Positions 49,296 through 60,363 of a DNA stretch of 64,000 bases are shown here, in pieces (within the stretch, counting starts at the first letter, position 1; each line of letters starts with the position of its first letter). Source of the stretch: Alphaproteobacteria bacterium 46_93_T64 (GTDB lineage: Bacteria > Pseudomonadota > Alphaproteobacteria > Sneathiellales > Sneathiellaceae). The stretch spans positions 62,001-126,000 of the forward strand of contig MAAN01000027.1 in NCBI GenBank assembly GCA_002163135.1. Direction: 5' to 3'. The position numbers were made by a program, and so were the translations under genes. The notes under the pieces are model-generated. The model saw only the letters and a program-made list of their open reading frames with translations, was not told the DNA's origin and did no database searches.

Positions 49296-49700
49296 TTAAA
49301 CCTGTTCCAGCTCGACAAGTGTACCGTTGAAATCTTTTGGATGTAGGAAAAGAACCGGTTTTTTATGGGCACCGAGTTTTGGCTCTCCGCTTCCAAGAAT
49401 GCGGGCTCCTTCACTCAACATTTTATCCCTTGCTGCAAAAATGTCTTCAACTTCGTAACAAATATGGTGGATGCCGCCGCTTTTATTCTTTTCAAGGAAG
49501 CCTGCAATTGGTGAGTTCTCTCCGAGAGGGTACAACAACTCGATCTTGGTGTTATCAAGCTCAACGAACACCACAGTTACCCCGTGATCAGGTTCATCTT
49601 GTGGCTCGCAAACTTTCGCACCCAGAACATCACGATAAGTTTTCACAGCAGCTTCAAGATCCGGAACAGCAATAGCAACGTGGTTCAGGCGACCAATCAT
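49296..49700 (-). CDS. mce: Methylmalonyl-CoA epimerase
   Basis: Interconverts (S)- and (R)-methylmalonyl-CoA in propionyl-CoA metabolism. The 134-residue vicinal-oxygen-chelate protein has metal-binding segments MIGRLNHVAIAVPDLEAAV (His), GGIHHICYEVEDI (His) and FNGTLVELEQV (Glu), and the family segment VVFVELDNTKIELLYP. The methylmalonyl-CoA mutase is not in this window. It is in the usual alphaproteobacterial place between rnj and DUF1467. Confidence 0.93.
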   Translation of the reverse strand: MIGRLNHVAIAVPDLEAAVKTYRDVLGAKVCEPQDEPDHGVTVVFVELDNTKIELLYPLGENSPIAGFLEKNKSGGIHHICYEVEDIFAARDKMLSEGARILGSGEPKLGAHKKPVLFLHPKDFNGTLVELEQV

Positions 49701-49742
49701 TTTCTTATCCTTTTTATTAGCGTCTTACTCATCCGGGCACAA

Positions 49743-51413
49743 TTAGCCCTCTTCATCATTTATGCGAACTACGTATACATCGGTAAGTGGCCGCCTACCA
49801 GCCAGCTTTCGAAAAACACGCCTAATCGCCTGCCCAGCTCTTTTCTCAACGGCTTCATCCTGCAGTTTCTCAGATTTAGAAAGTTCAGCATGCCCTGCAA
49901 AAATTTGCTTAACGAGCCTGCCGTTCAGATCTTCGAAGTTGGAGACTTCAACCACACCTCTGAGACGCACAACTGGATCTTCTGTAATCTGACCTTTCTC
50001 ATTGATAATGATAAGGGCACTTGCAGCACCATTGTAAATCATTTTCCGGCGCGCGTTTAAGAATTCCCCTTCAAGAGAAGTTAAACCACCAGCATCCACA
50101 GCAAGCCTACCTGCATGAACTTTGCCAATGATTTCAGCTTTTCCTGGAGCTAATTGAAGTACATCACCATTTTTAATCTCAATTGCTGTTTCAACACCCA
50201 ACGATTTTGCGAGACTGCAATGTTCAGCTAAGTGCCGCGCTTCGCCGTGGACAGGAACAGCAATTCTTGGCTTCACTGCGGCGTACATTTCCGCCAGTTC
50301 GTCCCGCGCTGGATGACCAGAAACATGAACAAATTCATCAGCTTCGGTAATGACTTGCATGCCATTTTCGGTGAGCTCATTATGGAGCGCATAAAGCGTC
50401 TTCTCGTTTCCAGGGATAACCTTTGATGAGAAAATAACTGTATCACCTTTCGTCAGGTTTACATGCTGATGATCTCCCCGCGCAATTCGGGCCATCGCCC
50501 CGCGTGGCTCACCCTGGCTACCTGTACAAAGCAGCAAAACTTTATCTCTTGGTAGGAAGTTTGCGTCTTTTTCATTTATGAAAGCAGGCAATTCGCCAAG
50601 ATAACCGGCGCGTTTAGCGGCCTCGGTCATCCGATGCAAAGAACGCCCGACCAACACCACATGCCGATCATGTTTTTCTGCAATTAATGCAATCGTGCAA
50701 ACACGAGCAATGTTTGAGGCAAAAGTAGTAACCGCCACACGGCCTTCTGTAATACGACCAAGCAACAGATCCAGACTATCCTGAACATCGCCTTCGGATC
50801 CAGATAACCCTTTTTTAAATACATTCGTGGAATCGCAGATCATCGCCAAGACATCACCGCCCGTTACTTCGGCCAAGCGGTCCATATCACTTGCGGGTCC
50901 GACAACAGGTCTTGGATCCAACTTCCAGTCACCACTATGCATCACACGCCCGTAAGGTGTCGTAATCATAAGTGCCTGCATTTCAGGAATAGAATGGGTC
51001 AAATCTATGAAATCCAGATGAAAATCCCCTAACTGTAGGGAACTACCCGGCGCAACGATATTGACTTCAACCAGATCGGAAATTCCCTCTTCAGTTAATT
51101 TGTTATGAAGGATTTCAGCTGTAAACGGGCTTGTATAGACAGGACATTGAAATTCAGGCCACAGTCTTGCAACAGCACCAACATGATCCTCATGTGCGTG
51201 GGTAATCACGATAGCCAGCAAATCTTTGCTTCGTTCCGCAATCCAAGCGGCATCAGGTACGATCAAATCTACACCGGGTGCGCGTTCGTCTGCAAAGGAG
51301 ATACCGCAATCAATCATCAACCATTTGCCATTGCAACAGTAGAGGTTGAGGTTCATCCCGATTTCACCGCTTCCGCCTAAGGGCAAGAAAACGAGTTTAT
51401 CGTCAAAATTCAT
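49743..51413 (-). CDS. rnj: Ribonuclease J
   Basis: Metallo-β-lactamase/β-CASP nuclease with endo- and 5'-exonuclease activity for RNA processing and decay. The 556-residue product has LVFLPLGGSGEIGMNLNLY, the zinc motif VITHAHEDHVGAV (HxHxDH), MHSGDWKLDPRP, the β-CASP motifs (TGSQGEPRGAMARIA, HVSGHPARDELAEMY, AVPVHGEARHLAEH) and a C-terminal dimerisation domain. I use ATG 51413 (MNFDDKLVFLP), which matches the family N-terminus; ATG 51443 would add ten residues. Neither has a strong ribosome-binding site. Confidence 0.95.
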   Translation of the reverse strand: MNFDDKLVFLPLGGSGEIGMNLNLYCCNGKWLMIDCGISFADERAPGVDLIVPDAAWIAERSKDLLAIVITHAHEDHVGAVARLWPEFQCPVYTSPFTAEILHNKLTEEGISDLVEVNIVAPGSSLQLGDFHLDFIDLTHSIPEMQALMITTPYGRVMHSGDWKLDPRPVVGPASDMDRLAEVTGGDVLAMICDSTNVFKKGLSGSEGDVQDSLDLLLGRITEGRVAVTTFASNIARVCTIALIAEKHDRHVVLVGRSLHRMTEAAKRAGYLGELPAFINEKDANFLPRDKVLLLCTGSQGEPRGAMARIARGDHQHVNLTKGDTVIFSSKVIPGNEKTLYALHNELTENGMQVITEADEFVHVSGHPARDELAEMYAAVKPRIAVPVHGEARHLAEHCSLAKSLGVETAIEIKNGDVLQLAPGKAEIIGKVHAGRLAVDAGGLTSLEGEFLNARRKMIYNGAASALIIINEKGQITEDPVVRLRGVVEVSNFEDLNGRLVKQIFAGHAELSKSEKLQDEAVEKRAGQAIRRVFRKLAGRRPLTDVYVVRINDEEG

Positions 51414-51552
51414 AAGGTTCTTTCTGGTAAATATGCCCTTCATCTACCAGTAATTTGCGTAATAAAAAAGTGTTATCTATATGCGCATACAACAAGAATG
51501 TGAATTGACCGCGATTAGCCCGTTTTTTGAAGATCCGCGCGTACAACAATTA

Positions 51553-51990
51553 TCAAAAATTTAGAAACTCAGGAAAACTATATGTACTCTCCAAATCTAA
51601 CCAGCTTTTAACACTTTCAATCTGGAACCTATCTTTAGATGAAACTATTTTCCTCACGATAACATCGGAAGCTACATGAGCCATATATTCGCGAGAAACT
51701 CCAAATGAGAAAAGGTTATTTACAATTAGAAGTTCTTTTGCTTTTCCACGTATCTTGACACGATCTCGTGCAACACTCCCGGCTTTGGCAAGTTCTTCTG
51801 ACGAAATTTCCATTACACTGTCGCTGAAATCTATGAGGCTATTCACACTGGGCTGGAATAATGGGTGTTCAAATACAATGGTTGAGCGGGTCATCAGGGC
51901 TTCCAAATCGAAAAGACCTTTATGTTTAATGAAATAACAATTCACCGCTAAATCAAAATGAAGATCGTAACTACTTTCATTTTTTTTCAT
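51553..51990 (-). CDS. Hypothetical protein, possible STAS/SpoIIAA-like fold
   Basis: I do not recognise a named family. The 145-residue cytoplasmic product (from ATG 51990; the tracked TTG adds seven residues) alternates strands and helices: DLHFDLAVNCYFIKHKGLFD, LMTRSTIVFEHPLFQP, VNSLIDFSDSVMEISSEELA, KELLIVNNLFSFGVSREYMA. The pattern of a glycine turn, a helix before 'hPlf.p..n.LiDfsd' and a second strand resembles the SpoIIAA-like group of small alphaproteobacterial proteins; this is inference. It lies between coaX and rnj, normally adjacent genes, so it may be an insertion. No good ribosome-binding site is visible. Confidence 0.65.
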   Translation of the reverse strand: MKKNESSYDLHFDLAVNCYFIKHKGLFDLEALMTRSTIVFEHPLFQPSVNSLIDFSDSVMEISSEELAKAGSVARDRVKIRGKAKELLIVNNLFSFGVSREYMAHVASDVIVRKIVSSKDRFQIESVKSWLDLESTYSFPEFLNF

Positions 51991-52317
51991 AGAACACCGT
52001 CTAATATTCAAAATCCTAAAACCTGCGAGAACTCTATTTGTAACAATCCGAGGTCACATTTGCATTGAATGTTCGCAAGTGTGAGTATTTCTTTTGGAAA
52101 TCGAGAAATCACAACCCGGTATCCCGTAAAGCATGCTTAATCCTATTCAGTGATTTGGATATTTCGAATTAGCAACTATTGAATTCCAGCTCCCCGATTA
52201 TAGAGCCACCAACGAGCTCTTCATCTTTTTTTAGACTAGCAACTAAACAAACAAATGAAAAGTAACATTTTTGTATTAATTGAAGATAAGCCCTTATATT
52301 AAAGTGATGTTTTTAAT
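51991..52317. other. Intergenic region without recognised features
   Basis: About 327 nt of AT-rich sequence between coaX and the hypothetical gene. No convincing ORF with a ribosome-binding site, no terminator with a T-run and no operator motif was found. It presumably holds the promoter of the hypothetical gene and the end of the coaX transcript. Confidence 0.5.
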
Positions 52318-53091
52318 TTAAATCGGGTGGTTTTTATGAAAAATCTCTACCAATCCCGTTAATGTCAAATCCGGATCAATATGGTCAATAACATCAGTTC
52401 CACGCCCAAAAAGAGAGGCAAGCCCGCCTGTTGCTACAGTAAGAAGATTTTCTCCGTATTCCACCCTCATACGCGCAACCAAACCTTCTACCATGGAGAT
52501 ATATCCCCAATAAATTCCGGATTGCATACAAGAAATTGTGTTCTTTCCAATCACTTTTTCAGGGCGCTCTACGGCAATTCTAGGAAGTTTCGCAGCTGCA
52601 CTGTGAAGGGCATCAAGGCTAAGATTAACCCCTGGTGCAATGACTCCGCCTGCATAGTTTCCATCAGCATTTACAACATCCAGTGTAGTCGCAGTACCGA
52701 AATCGATGACAATTATGGGTCCTCCATATTTTGAATGTGCCGCAACGGCATCAACCAGTCTGTCGGCTCCCGCTTCTTTCGGGTTATCAATCTGTGGCAC
52801 CATACCAATATCAACATTGTCTTCACCAATGACGAAAGGTGTACAGTTGAAATACCGTTTACAGAGGCCTTTAAGATTGAATAATGTCTCTGGTACTACG
52901 GTACCAATGATCACGTTCTTGATGTCTTGGATATGTAGTTTATCAAGGTTCATGGCTTGATTTAACCAGACACCATACTCTTCTGCTGTTCGTGATGCTG
53001 AAGTGGCAATTCGCCATTCCTTTACAAGGCTTTTCCCGGAAAAGGCGGCGAATGTTATATTCGTGTTTCCAACGTCGATCGCTAACAGCAT
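52318..53091 (-). CDS. coaX: Type III pantothenate kinase
   Basis: Phosphorylates pantothenate in the first step of coenzyme A synthesis; the type III enzyme needs K+ and is insensitive to CoA feedback. The 257-residue ASKHA-fold product has LLAIDVGNTNITFAAF (phosphate loop), NVIIGTVVPETLFNLKGLC, EAGADRLVDAVAAHSKYGGP and IVIDFGTATTLDVV. I use ATG 53091, with GAGG 6 nt upstream, rather than the tracked ATG 53103. It follows birA by 18 nt, continuing the nuo-birA-coaX run. Confidence 0.96.
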   Translation of the reverse strand: MLLAIDVGNTNITFAAFSGKSLVKEWRIATSASRTAEEYGVWLNQAMNLDKLHIQDIKNVIIGTVVPETLFNLKGLCKRYFNCTPFVIGEDNVDIGMVPQIDNPKEAGADRLVDAVAAHSKYGGPIIVIDFGTATTLDVVNADGNYAGGVIAPGVNLSLDALHSAAAKLPRIAVERPEKVIGKNTISCMQSGIYWGYISMVEGLVARMRVEYGENLLTVATGGLASLFGRGTDVIDHIDPDLTLTGLVEIFHKNHPI

Positions 53092-53109
53092 AGAAAACCT
53101 CATTCCTTT

Positions 53110-53883
53110 TTATGTACCTTGGAAGAAGACCTCTCCCGCAGTTACCAGTTTTGTGGAGCCATCATCCATTGTCAATATCAGAGCTCCGCTTAGGTCCATG
53201 TCTTTAAATATACCGCTAAACTGCGAATTGGCTAACTTGACAGTTACCCTCTCGCCTCGGCCACTAGCTTTATCAAGCCATGCATCGCGGATAAACGCAA
53301 AGCCGTCTTCTTTCCAAGCTTGATATAGGTCAAGGAAATGAGATGCGTAACTATAAAGAAGTGTTTCAAGTTTTACGGATGCACCAGCTTGATCAATTGA
53401 GGTCGCGGCCAAACCATCTGTCACAGTTGGAAACGTCGCGACATTCACGCCAGTACCAACAATCAACCAATCCAGTTGGTTATCGCTGTTGCTTCTGCTT
53501 TCCAAAAGAATGCCGGCAACTTTTTTACCGTCAATTAGAATGTCATTGGGCCACTTCAGGGCCATAGATGTTGTATCGGGCAACACCTGTTTTAACGTGT
53601 TAAACAGCGCTACTGCGACAAGGAATGAGAGCCGTGCCCCCTCCGCTGCATCACAATTTGGTCTAAGAAGGATTGAGCAGTACAAATTGCCACTAGGGCT
53701 GGACCATTGGCGGCCGCGTCTGCCAACGCCACTGGTTTGTATCAAGGACCATATAAGCTGGCCCTCACGGCATTCCAAATCAGCAAGCCGCCTCGCCTCA
53801 TCATTGGTACTTCCAATGGTATCAAAGGCGGAGAGTTCGAAAAATGGCGGCAGCGACACGCCGCTACCGCCATCGTTCATCAT
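53110..53883 (-). CDS. birA: Biotin-[acetyl-CoA-carboxylase] ligase (monofunctional BirA)
   Basis: Attaches biotin to the carrier protein of acetyl-CoA carboxylase and related enzymes. The 257-residue product contains only the catalytic and C-terminal domains: [38 protein letters not shown]-type biotin loop, and [21 protein letters not shown]. The DNA-binding N-terminal domain of E. coli BirA is absent, so it should not repress biotin genes. Its ATG overlaps the nuoN stop by 4 nt. Confidence 0.95.
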   Translation of the reverse strand: MMNDGGSGVSLPPFFELSAFDTIGSTNDEARRLADLECREGQLIWSLIQTSGVGRRGRQWSSPSGNLYCSILLRPNCDAAEGARLSFLVAVALFNTLKQVLPDTTSMALKWPNDILIDGKKVAGILLESRSNSDNQLDWLIVGTGVNVATFPTVTDGLAATSIDQAGASVKLETLLYSYASHFLDLYQAWKEDGFAFIRDAWLDKASGRGERVTVKLANSQFSGIFKDMDLSGALILTMDDGSTKLVTAGEVFFQGT

Positions 53884-55319
53884 TTAAATAGCGCGCCAGC
53901 CGCTGCTGCTGCGCTTGTGATAAGCGGAGATGGGTAAACGAAGAACAGAGCCGTAAAGGCACCCGTTACGCCCATTATTATCGCGAGAGACTTGGTGAGA
54001 GGCTCGAACCCTTCTTTGGCGTCGTCAAAATACATGATTTTCACGATACGGATGTAATAGAACGCACCCACAACCGAAGACAGAAGACCAATAATCGCGA
54101 GCGGATAAAGACCCGCATTGATCGCCGCGACAAATACATAGAATTTACCAAAGAAACCAGCGAGCGGTGGAACACCCGCCAAACTGAACATAAAGATCAT
54201 CAGCAAAAACGCCATCATTGGACGACTTTTGCCAAGACCAGCAAGTTCAGAGATATCTTCTACCATGCCATCTTTTTGGCGCATGGAAAGGATAACTGCA
54301 AAGGTTCCGAGGTTCATCACGACATAGATAGTCATGTAAATTAGAACGCCACGAATTCCTTCTTCAGTACCAGCCGCCAGACCAACTAATGCGAAGCCAA
54401 TGTGAGCGATAGACGAATAAGCCATCAGACGCTTGATGTTCTTTTGATTGATCGCAGCAAAAGCACCAAGGATCATGGACGCAATAGAGACAAACACAAT
54501 GATTTGCTGCCATTGGTCAACAAGATCGCCAAACGGTGTAATGAAGGCCCGGATGAACAAAGCCATACCAGCAACTTTTGGTGCCGCAGCAAAGAAGGCA
54601 GTGACCGGTGTTGGAACACCTTCATATACATCTGGTGTCCACATATGAAACGGTACTGCAGAGACTTTAAATGCAAGGCCGGCAATCATGAAGACCAAGC
54701 CAACAAGGAGGCCAAGCCCAGCTGTTGAATGCTCGCCTTGAAAACTTTGAGCGATCACGTCAAAGTTTGTCGATCCCGTGAAACCATAAACCAGAGAGCA
54801 GCCGTAAAGCAGCATGCCGGATGACAAAGCGCCAAGAACAAAATACTTCAGACCAGCTTCTGTTGCGCGGGTACTATCCCGGCGGAATGCAGCCGTCACA
54901 TAAAGAGACAAACTCATCAATTCAATACCCATATAGAGGGACATCAAATCGTTTGCTGAAATCATAACCAACATGCCAAGCGTGGCAATTACGATCAGGA
55001 TCGGAAATTCAAAGCGTTCTATTTTTTCACGCTTATTGAAGTCCATGCTCATAATGATGGCAAGAGCCGATGCACTTAGCGCCAAGACCTTCATAAAGAC
55101 GCCAAAACTATCGACACGATATAAACCGTTAAACGTTGTTTGCATCCCGTTTGATCCAAATAGAACCAAAGCCGCTGCAACCAGCACAGATATCACAGAA
55201 AGCCACGAAACAAGCTTAGTTGCCTCGCTCTTCCTGAATACTCCGATCATCAGCAGTGCCATTGCGGCAACTGCCAAAAAGATTTCCGGAAGTGCAATTG
55301 AAAATTCAGGCAAAACCAT
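53880..55319 (-). CDS. nuoN: NADH-quinone oxidoreductase subunit N
   Basis: Antiporter-like proton-pumping subunit of complex I in the inner membrane. The 479-residue product has about 14 spans and family segments [59 protein letters not shown] (conserved Lys and His), [21 protein letters not shown] and [17 protein letters not shown]. It is the last nuo gene and overlaps birA. Confidence 0.97.
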   Translation of the reverse strand: MVLPEFSIALPEIFLAVAAMALLMIGVFRKSEATKLVSWLSVISVLVAAALVLFGSNGMQTTFNGLYRVDSFGVFMKVLALSASALAIIMSMDFNKREKIERFEFPILIVIATLGMLVMISANDLMSLYMGIELMSLSLYVTAAFRRDSTRATEAGLKYFVLGALSSGMLLYGCSLVYGFTGSTNFDVIAQSFQGEHSTAGLGLLVGLVFMIAGLAFKVSAVPFHMWTPDVYEGVPTPVTAFFAAAPKVAGMALFIRAFITPFGDLVDQWQQIIVFVSIASMILGAFAAINQKNIKRLMAYSSIAHIGFALVGLAAGTEEGIRGVLIYMTIYVVMNLGTFAVILSMRQKDGMVEDISELAGLGKSRPMMAFLLMIFMFSLAGVPPLAGFFGKFYVFVAAINAGLYPLAIIGLLSSVVGAFYYIRIVKIMYFDDAKEGFEPLTKSLAIIMGVTGAFTALFFVYPSPLITSAAAAAGALFK

Positions 55320-55333
55320 TTTCCAAAACCTAC

Positions 55334-56845
55334 CTAGTTAGCCGCGTGCAGCGTTGATTTTACAAGTTCCATCGATGCTTGATGTTCGGTCATCAAATTG
55401 GTGACCGACGCATGCATGACATCTAGGAACGGATCTGGATAAACACCGATCCAGAGAGCCACAAGGATCAATGGAACGAAAATCGCGATTTCACGCTTGT
55501 TCACATCCATCATTGTTTTCAAGTCTTCTTTAACAAGCTCACCGAAAACCACCCGGCGATAGAGCCAGAGGCTATAAGCCGCGCCAAGGATAACACCTGT
55601 TGTCGCAAGAGCTGCTGTCCAAGTGCTAACCTGATACGCCCCGATAAGAATTAGGAATTCGCCAACGAAGCCACTCGTACCCGGCAAACCAATTGTTGCC
55701 ATCGTGAAGAACATGAAGATCACAGCATATTTCGGCATCCTGTGAACCAGTCCGCCATAACGCGATATTTCGCGTGTGTGCAAACGGTCATAGATCACAC
55801 CAACACAAAGGAACAAGGCACCGGAAACGATACCGTGACTGATCATTTGAAGGATACTTCCTTCAAGACCTTGTTGCGTGAACGTAAAGATACCGATTGT
55901 GATAAAGCCCATATGCGCAACAGATGAATACGCAATTAGCTTCTTCATGTCTTTTTGCACCAAGGCAACTAATGAAGTGTAGATAATTGCGACAACACTC
56001 AACGTAAATACGAACGGTGTGAAATATTCTGATGCTTCCGGGAACATGGGAAGTGAGAAACGAAGCAAGCCGTAACCACCCATTTTCAACAACACACCCG
56101 CAAGAATAACAGAACCTGCTGTTGGTGCTTGCACGTGGGCGTCAGGAAGCCATGTGTGGACCGGCCACATTGGAACTTTCACCGCAAAGGATGCAAAGAA
56201 CGCGAGCCACAACCAGGTTTGTAAATCACCCGGGAAGTTCGTTACCATCAATGTCGGAATGTCTGTTGTTCCGGCAATCATATACATAGTGATCATTGCG
56301 GCCAACATCAGGACCGAGCCGATCAATGTATAGAGGAAGAACTTAAAGCTGGCATATACGCGGTTCGCACCGCCCCAAATTCCGATAATCAGGAACATTG
56401 GGATCAAGCCTGCTTCAAAGAACAGATAGAACAGAACCATATCTAGCGCACAGAACACACCGATCATCAGAGTTTCCATGATCAGGAAAGCGATCATGAA
56501 TTCGCGTACACGAGAATTGATGGAGGTCCAACTGGCCAGAATACAAATCGGCATCAGGAAAGTTGTCAGGATAATGAACAGCATGGAAATACCGTCAACA
56601 CCCATGTGGTAGTTGATACCACCGCCAAGCCAATCAGCTTTTTCAACGAACTGGAAGCCGGACTGGCTGTTATCGAAGTTAATCCAGATCAACAAAGAGA
56701 CTGCAAATGTAGCCAATGTTGTCCAAAGTGCCACTTGACGCGCATTACGCGCCGCGACCTCTTCTTTTCCGCCGGTTAGCAGTATGAGCAACGCGCCGAC
56801 AAGCGGCAAGAAGGTCACATATGAGAGAATATTCCAGTCAAGCAT
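55334..56845 (-). CDS. nuoM: NADH-quinone oxidoreductase subunit M
   Basis: Second antiporter-like subunit of the complex I membrane arm. The 503-residue product has about 14 spans with [21 protein letters not shown] (the conserved Glu in span 5), [58 protein letters not shown] and [19 protein letters not shown]. The ATG overlaps the nuoL stop region; 14 nt separate it from nuoN. Confidence 0.97.
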   Translation of the reverse strand: MLDWNILSYVTFLPLVGALLILLTGGKEEVAARNARQVALWTTLATFAVSLLIWINFDNSQSGFQFVEKADWLGGGINYHMGVDGISMLFIILTTFLMPICILASWTSINSRVREFMIAFLIMETLMIGVFCALDMVLFYLFFEAGLIPMFLIIGIWGGANRVYASFKFFLYTLIGSVLMLAAMITMYMIAGTTDIPTLMVTNFPGDLQTWLWLAFFASFAVKVPMWPVHTWLPDAHVQAPTAGSVILAGVLLKMGGYGLLRFSLPMFPEASEYFTPFVFTLSVVAIIYTSLVALVQKDMKKLIAYSSVAHMGFITIGIFTFTQQGLEGSILQMISHGIVSGALFLCVGVIYDRLHTREISRYGGLVHRMPKYAVIFMFFTMATIGLPGTSGFVGEFLILIGAYQVSTWTAALATTGVILGAAYSLWLYRRVVFGELVKEDLKTMMDVNKREIAIFVPLILVALWIGVYPDPFLDVMHASVTNLMTEHQASMELVKSTLHAAN

Positions 56846-58782
56846 CAGTGACCACCACCAGCAAGGAAGAAGAAGGAAACGAATGCCGCAACACCGATCA
56901 TCATGGCGAAGGCATAGTGATATAGATATCCGCTTTGAAGCATGGATGCGCGTTTAGCAAGATCAAGAACCCGTGCGGCAATACCGTCTGGTCCCAATCC
57001 GTCAATGATTTTTCCATCACCGATCGTCCAAAGCTTGGAGCCAATCCATCTGGCAGGACGAACAAAAACGACGTCATATAGCTCGTCAAAATACCATTTA
57101 TTGAGTAGGAACTGGTACAAAGCAGAATGTGTTTTCGCAAGCTGCACCGGAATGTCCGTACGACGGATATACATATTGAACGCAAGCAAGAAACCAGCAA
57201 TCATCGCAATCATCGGCGCCCAAAATACCCAAGATGGGATATTGTGAAAATCTGTCATGATGGTGTTACTCTCACGTAGGAGAATAGCGTTACCCCAGAA
57301 TTCTTTATATCCATGACCTACCATTGGTTCATAGAAAACAAAACCTGCACCAATCGCACCGGCTGCCAATACGTAAAGTGGGATCAGCATGACATTCGGG
57401 CTTTCATGTACATGAGACATAACCTCTTTGCTTGCGCGAGGTTTTCCGTGGAATGTCATGAACATCAAACGCCAAGAATAGAACGCTGTCATCAACGCTG
57501 CACCAATACCACACCAGAAAGCATAGTTACCAACATCAGTGCCCGCCATAAAGGCGCTTTCAATGATTGCGTCTTTCGAATAGAAGCCCGCGAAGAAAGG
57601 AACACCTGTAAGTGCTACGGTTCCGATAAACATCATCGCATAGGTGATTTTGATGTGTTTCCCAAGGCCACCCATTTTACGCATGTCTTGTTCATCAGAA
57701 ACGGCATGGATAACCGCACCAGATCCTAAGAACAACAAAGCTTTAAAGAAGGCATGTGTGAACAGATGGAAGATGGCAACCGGATACGCACCAACGCCGA
57801 TGGCGAAGAACATATACCCCAGCTGCGAACAAGTTGAGTAAGCAATGACCCGCTTGATGTCATTTTGAACCAAACCAACGGTCGCCGCAAAGAACGCGGT
57901 TGACGCACCGACCACAGTAACAACCGCAAGAGCTGTTGGTGAGAATTCAAAGATCGGGGAACAACGCGCGACCATAAAGACGCCCGCTGTCACCATTGTC
58001 GCTGCGTGGATCAAGGCTGACACTGGTGTCGGACCTTCCATCGCATCTGGTAGCCAAGTATGCAAACCAAGCTGTGCTGATTTACCCATGGCGCCTAAGA
58101 ACAATAGCAAAGCAATTGTTGTAATGACATCTACTTCATAGCCGAGGAAGTTAAAGGTCTCTCCCACTTTCTCCGGCACTGCGGCAAACACTGTATCAAA
58201 CGAGATTGAATCGAAGACCAGATAAATGGCCATGATGCCAAGAGCAAACCCGAAGTCACCAACACGGTTCACGACAAACGCTTTGATAGACGCCGCGTTC
58301 GCAGATGGCTTGTTAAACCAAAAACCGATCAACAGATAACTTGCAAGGCCCACGCCTTCCCAGCCGAAATACATCTGCAGGAAGTTATCGGAGGTTACCA
58401 GCATCAGCATGGCAAATGTAAACAGCGACAAATACGACATGAAACGCGGCTTGTGCGGATCATGTGACATATAGCCAATCGAATAGATATGAACCAATGC
58501 AGAAACCGTGTTCACAACAACCAGCATTACTGCGGTCAAGCTGTCGACACGTAGGCTCCATGATACATCAAAAGTACCGGAATTGATCCAAGTAAAGAGT
58601 TCGATCGTTGTCGGAGCACTTCCAAATGCAACTTGGAACAAGGCAACCCATGAAAGGATCGCGCTTGCAGAGACTGCACCTGAAGTAACGATTTGGCTTC
58701 CGCGATCACCCAGTTGACGGGCACCAAACCCGGCAATCAATGCTGCTAGCAGCGGAAGGAATACGATGAGGACGTACATCAT
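56845..58782 (-). CDS. nuoL: NADH-quinone oxidoreductase subunit L
   Basis: Distal antiporter-like subunit of complex I, with the long lateral helix at its C-terminus. The 645-residue product shows [77 protein letters not shown]-type core, [20 protein letters not shown] and [18 protein letters not shown]. The C-terminal part has the traverse helix and final anchor. It starts 11 nt downstream of nuoK. Confidence 0.97.
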   Translation of the reverse strand: MMYVLIVFLPLLAALIAGFGARQLGDRGSQIVTSGAVSASAILSWVALFQVAFGSAPTTIELFTWINSGTFDVSWSLRVDSLTAVMLVVVNTVSALVHIYSIGYMSHDPHKPRFMSYLSLFTFAMLMLVTSDNFLQMYFGWEGVGLASYLLIGFWFNKPSANAASIKAFVVNRVGDFGFALGIMAIYLVFDSISFDTVFAAVPEKVGETFNFLGYEVDVITTIALLLFLGAMGKSAQLGLHTWLPDAMEGPTPVSALIHAATMVTAGVFMVARCSPIFEFSPTALAVVTVVGASTAFFAATVGLVQNDIKRVIAYSTCSQLGYMFFAIGVGAYPVAIFHLFTHAFFKALLFLGSGAVIHAVSDEQDMRKMGGLGKHIKITYAMMFIGTVALTGVPFFAGFYSKDAIIESAFMAGTDVGNYAFWCGIGAALMTAFYSWRLMFMTFHGKPRASKEVMSHVHESPNVMLIPLYVLAAGAIGAGFVFYEPMVGHGYKEFWGNAILLRESNTIMTDFHNIPSWVFWAPMIAMIAGFLLAFNMYIRRTDIPVQLAKTHSALYQFLLNKWYFDELYDVVFVRPARWIGSKLWTIGDGKIIDGLGPDGIAARVLDLAKRASMLQSGYLYHYAFAMMIGVAAFVSFFFLAGGGH

Positions 58783-58793
58783 AGTTTTTAGCC

Positions 58794-59102
58794 TTAGCCT
58801 TTCATGTGATGGATGTCCTCAACCGCGATCGATCCGCGGTTTCGGAAGTAAACGACAAGGATGGCAAGACCAATCGCGGCTTCACCAGCGGCAACGGTCA
58901 GAATAAAGAGAGCAAAAACCTGTCCTACAAGATCATTGAGGAAGGTCGAGAAAGCCACCAGATTAATATTCACTGCCAGCAGCATCAATTCCACTGACAT
59001 CAGAATAACAATCACGTTCTTTCTGTTAAGAAAGATCCCGAAAATACCGAGCGTCAGCAAGATAGCTGAAAGCGTCAGGTAATGAGCTAGTCCAATTTCC
59101 AT
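58794..59102 (-). CDS. nuoK: NADH-quinone oxidoreductase subunit K
   Basis: Small membrane subunit of complex I that links the quinone module to the antiporter-like subunits. The 102-residue product has three spans and two conserved glutamates in [18 protein letters not shown] and [21 protein letters not shown] use ATG 59102 ([11 protein letters not shown]), with AAGGAG 7 nt upstream; the tracked TTG 59108 is unnecessary. It follows nuoJ by 11 nt. Confidence 0.96.
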   Translation of the reverse strand: MEIGLAHYLTLSAILLTLGIFGIFLNRKNVIVILMSVELMLLAVNINLVAFSTFLNDLVGQVFALFILTVAAGEAAIGLAILVVYFRNRGSIAVEDIHHMKG

Positions 59103-59113
59103 TATCAAACTCC

Positions 59114-59728
59114 TTACACGCCTTGGCCAGGTTCGACTTTACGAACCACCATAGCTTCTTCAGGACGGCGATATACTTGATCAGCAATCACCTGTTTCTT
59201 AACGCCAGGGCGTTTACGATGTGTGAGAACAATCGCGCCGATCATAGCAACCAGCAAGATCATGCCTGCAGCCTGGAACAAATACACATATTGGGTGTAA
59301 AGCAATCCGCCCAATTGTTCGGTATTTGTCAATTTCGAGGCTTCCGTTATCGGCGCCGCAACAACTTTCAGTGCATCAGGCGACAAATGCCAACCGCCAA
59401 CAACAAGGATAAGTTCGACCATCAGGATCAAACCGATCAGTGCGCCAACTGGCAAATACTGTAAAAAACCCTGCCGGAGTTCGGCAAAGTTGATATCCAG
59501 CATCATAACAACAAAGAGGAAGAGAACCGCAACTGCGCCCACATAAACGACGATCAGGATCATCGCAATGAATTCGGCGCCTAGTAGAATGAACAAGGCT
59601 GCTGAATTAAAGAACGCCAGAATAAGGAAAAGAACCGAATGAACAGGGTTCCTGGACGCGATGACCATAAAGGCCGACGCGACCGTCAGGGCGGCGAATA
59701 GATAGAAAGCAAGTGTTGCAATAATCAT
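59114..59728 (-). CDS. nuoJ: NADH-quinone oxidoreductase subunit J
   Basis: Membrane subunit of complex I with five spans; its third span contains the π-bulge implicated in coupling. The 204-residue product has [49 protein letters not shown] and [36 protein letters not shown]. The C-terminal tail ([21 protein letters not shown]) is soluble. It lies 65 nt downstream of nuoI. Confidence 0.96.
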   Translation of the reverse strand: MIIATLAFYLFAALTVASAFMVIASRNPVHSVLFLILAFFNSAALFILLGAEFIAMILIVVYVGAVAVLFLFVVMMLDINFAELRQGFLQYLPVGALIGLILMVELILVVGGWHLSPDALKVVAAPITEASKLTNTEQLGGLLYTQYVYLFQAAGMILLVAMIGAIVLTHRKRPGVKKQVIADQVYRRPEEAMVVRKVEPGQGV

Positions 59729-59793
59729 TACTTGGCTCTCCCCACTAGTGTTGACATCATTTTGATCTCAGGATTCACAATTCTCATCCCATT

Positions 59794-60282
59794 TTACCTG
59801 TAAGGCGCATCAGCATTCAGGTTCTGAGCAATTTCCTGCTCCCACCTGTCGCCATTGGCCAACAATTTTTCTTTATCATAGAAAAGCTCTTCGCGACTTT
59901 CTGTTGCAAACTCGAAATTCGGGCCTTCAACAATCGCATCAACCGGACATGCTTCCTGACAGAAACCACAATAGATACATTTGGTCATATCAATGTCGTA
60001 ACGTGTTGTCCGGCGGCTGCCATCTTCGCGGGGTTCCGCATCAATTGTAATGGCAAGGGCCGGACATGCCGCCTCACACAATTTACAAGCAATACAGCGC
60101 TCTTCACCATTTGAATAACGGCGTAGGACGTGTTCACCGCGGAAACGAGGACTTAGAGGTCCTTTTTCATACGGATAGTTGATCGTCGCTTTTGTCTTGA
60201 ACATATATCCAAAGGTTTTCGCCATACCAATGACGATCTCCCCGAGGAGCAGACTTCGCGCTTGTTTATCAATAAAGCCCAT
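59794..60282 (-). CDS. nuoI: NADH-quinone oxidoreductase subunit I
   Basis: Peripheral-arm subunit of complex I that carries two [4Fe-4S] clusters, N6a and N6b, close to the quinone site. The 162-residue protein shows both ferredoxin motifs: [13 protein letters not shown] and [20 protein letters not shown]. The N-terminal amphipathic region is [20 protein letters not shown]. At 81 nt the gap to nuoH is one of the wider spaces within the operon, and no motif was found in it. Confidence 0.97.
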   Translation of the reverse strand: MGFIDKQARSLLLGEIVIGMAKTFGYMFKTKATINYPYEKGPLSPRFRGEHVLRRYSNGEERCIACKLCEAACPALAITIDAEPREDGSRRTTRYDIDMTKCIYCGFCQEACPVDAIVEGPNFEFATESREELFYDKEKLLANGDRWEQEIAQNLNADAPYR

Positions 60283-60363
60283 AATGAAACAGCCTTTTAC
60301 CTATATTTATGTCTCCAACGGCTCGTCAATGAACCGAGGAGGCGATTACTTCATTCGTTTGTC

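Noticed and set aside
51481-51564. 27-codon plus-strand ORF between rnj and the hypothetical gene
   Set aside because: No ribosome-binding site, and it runs antisense into the end of the hypothetical gene.
52068-52142. Short plus-strand ORF in the coaX upstream gap
   Set aside because: About 23 codons without a ribosome-binding site, membrane span or recognisable motif.
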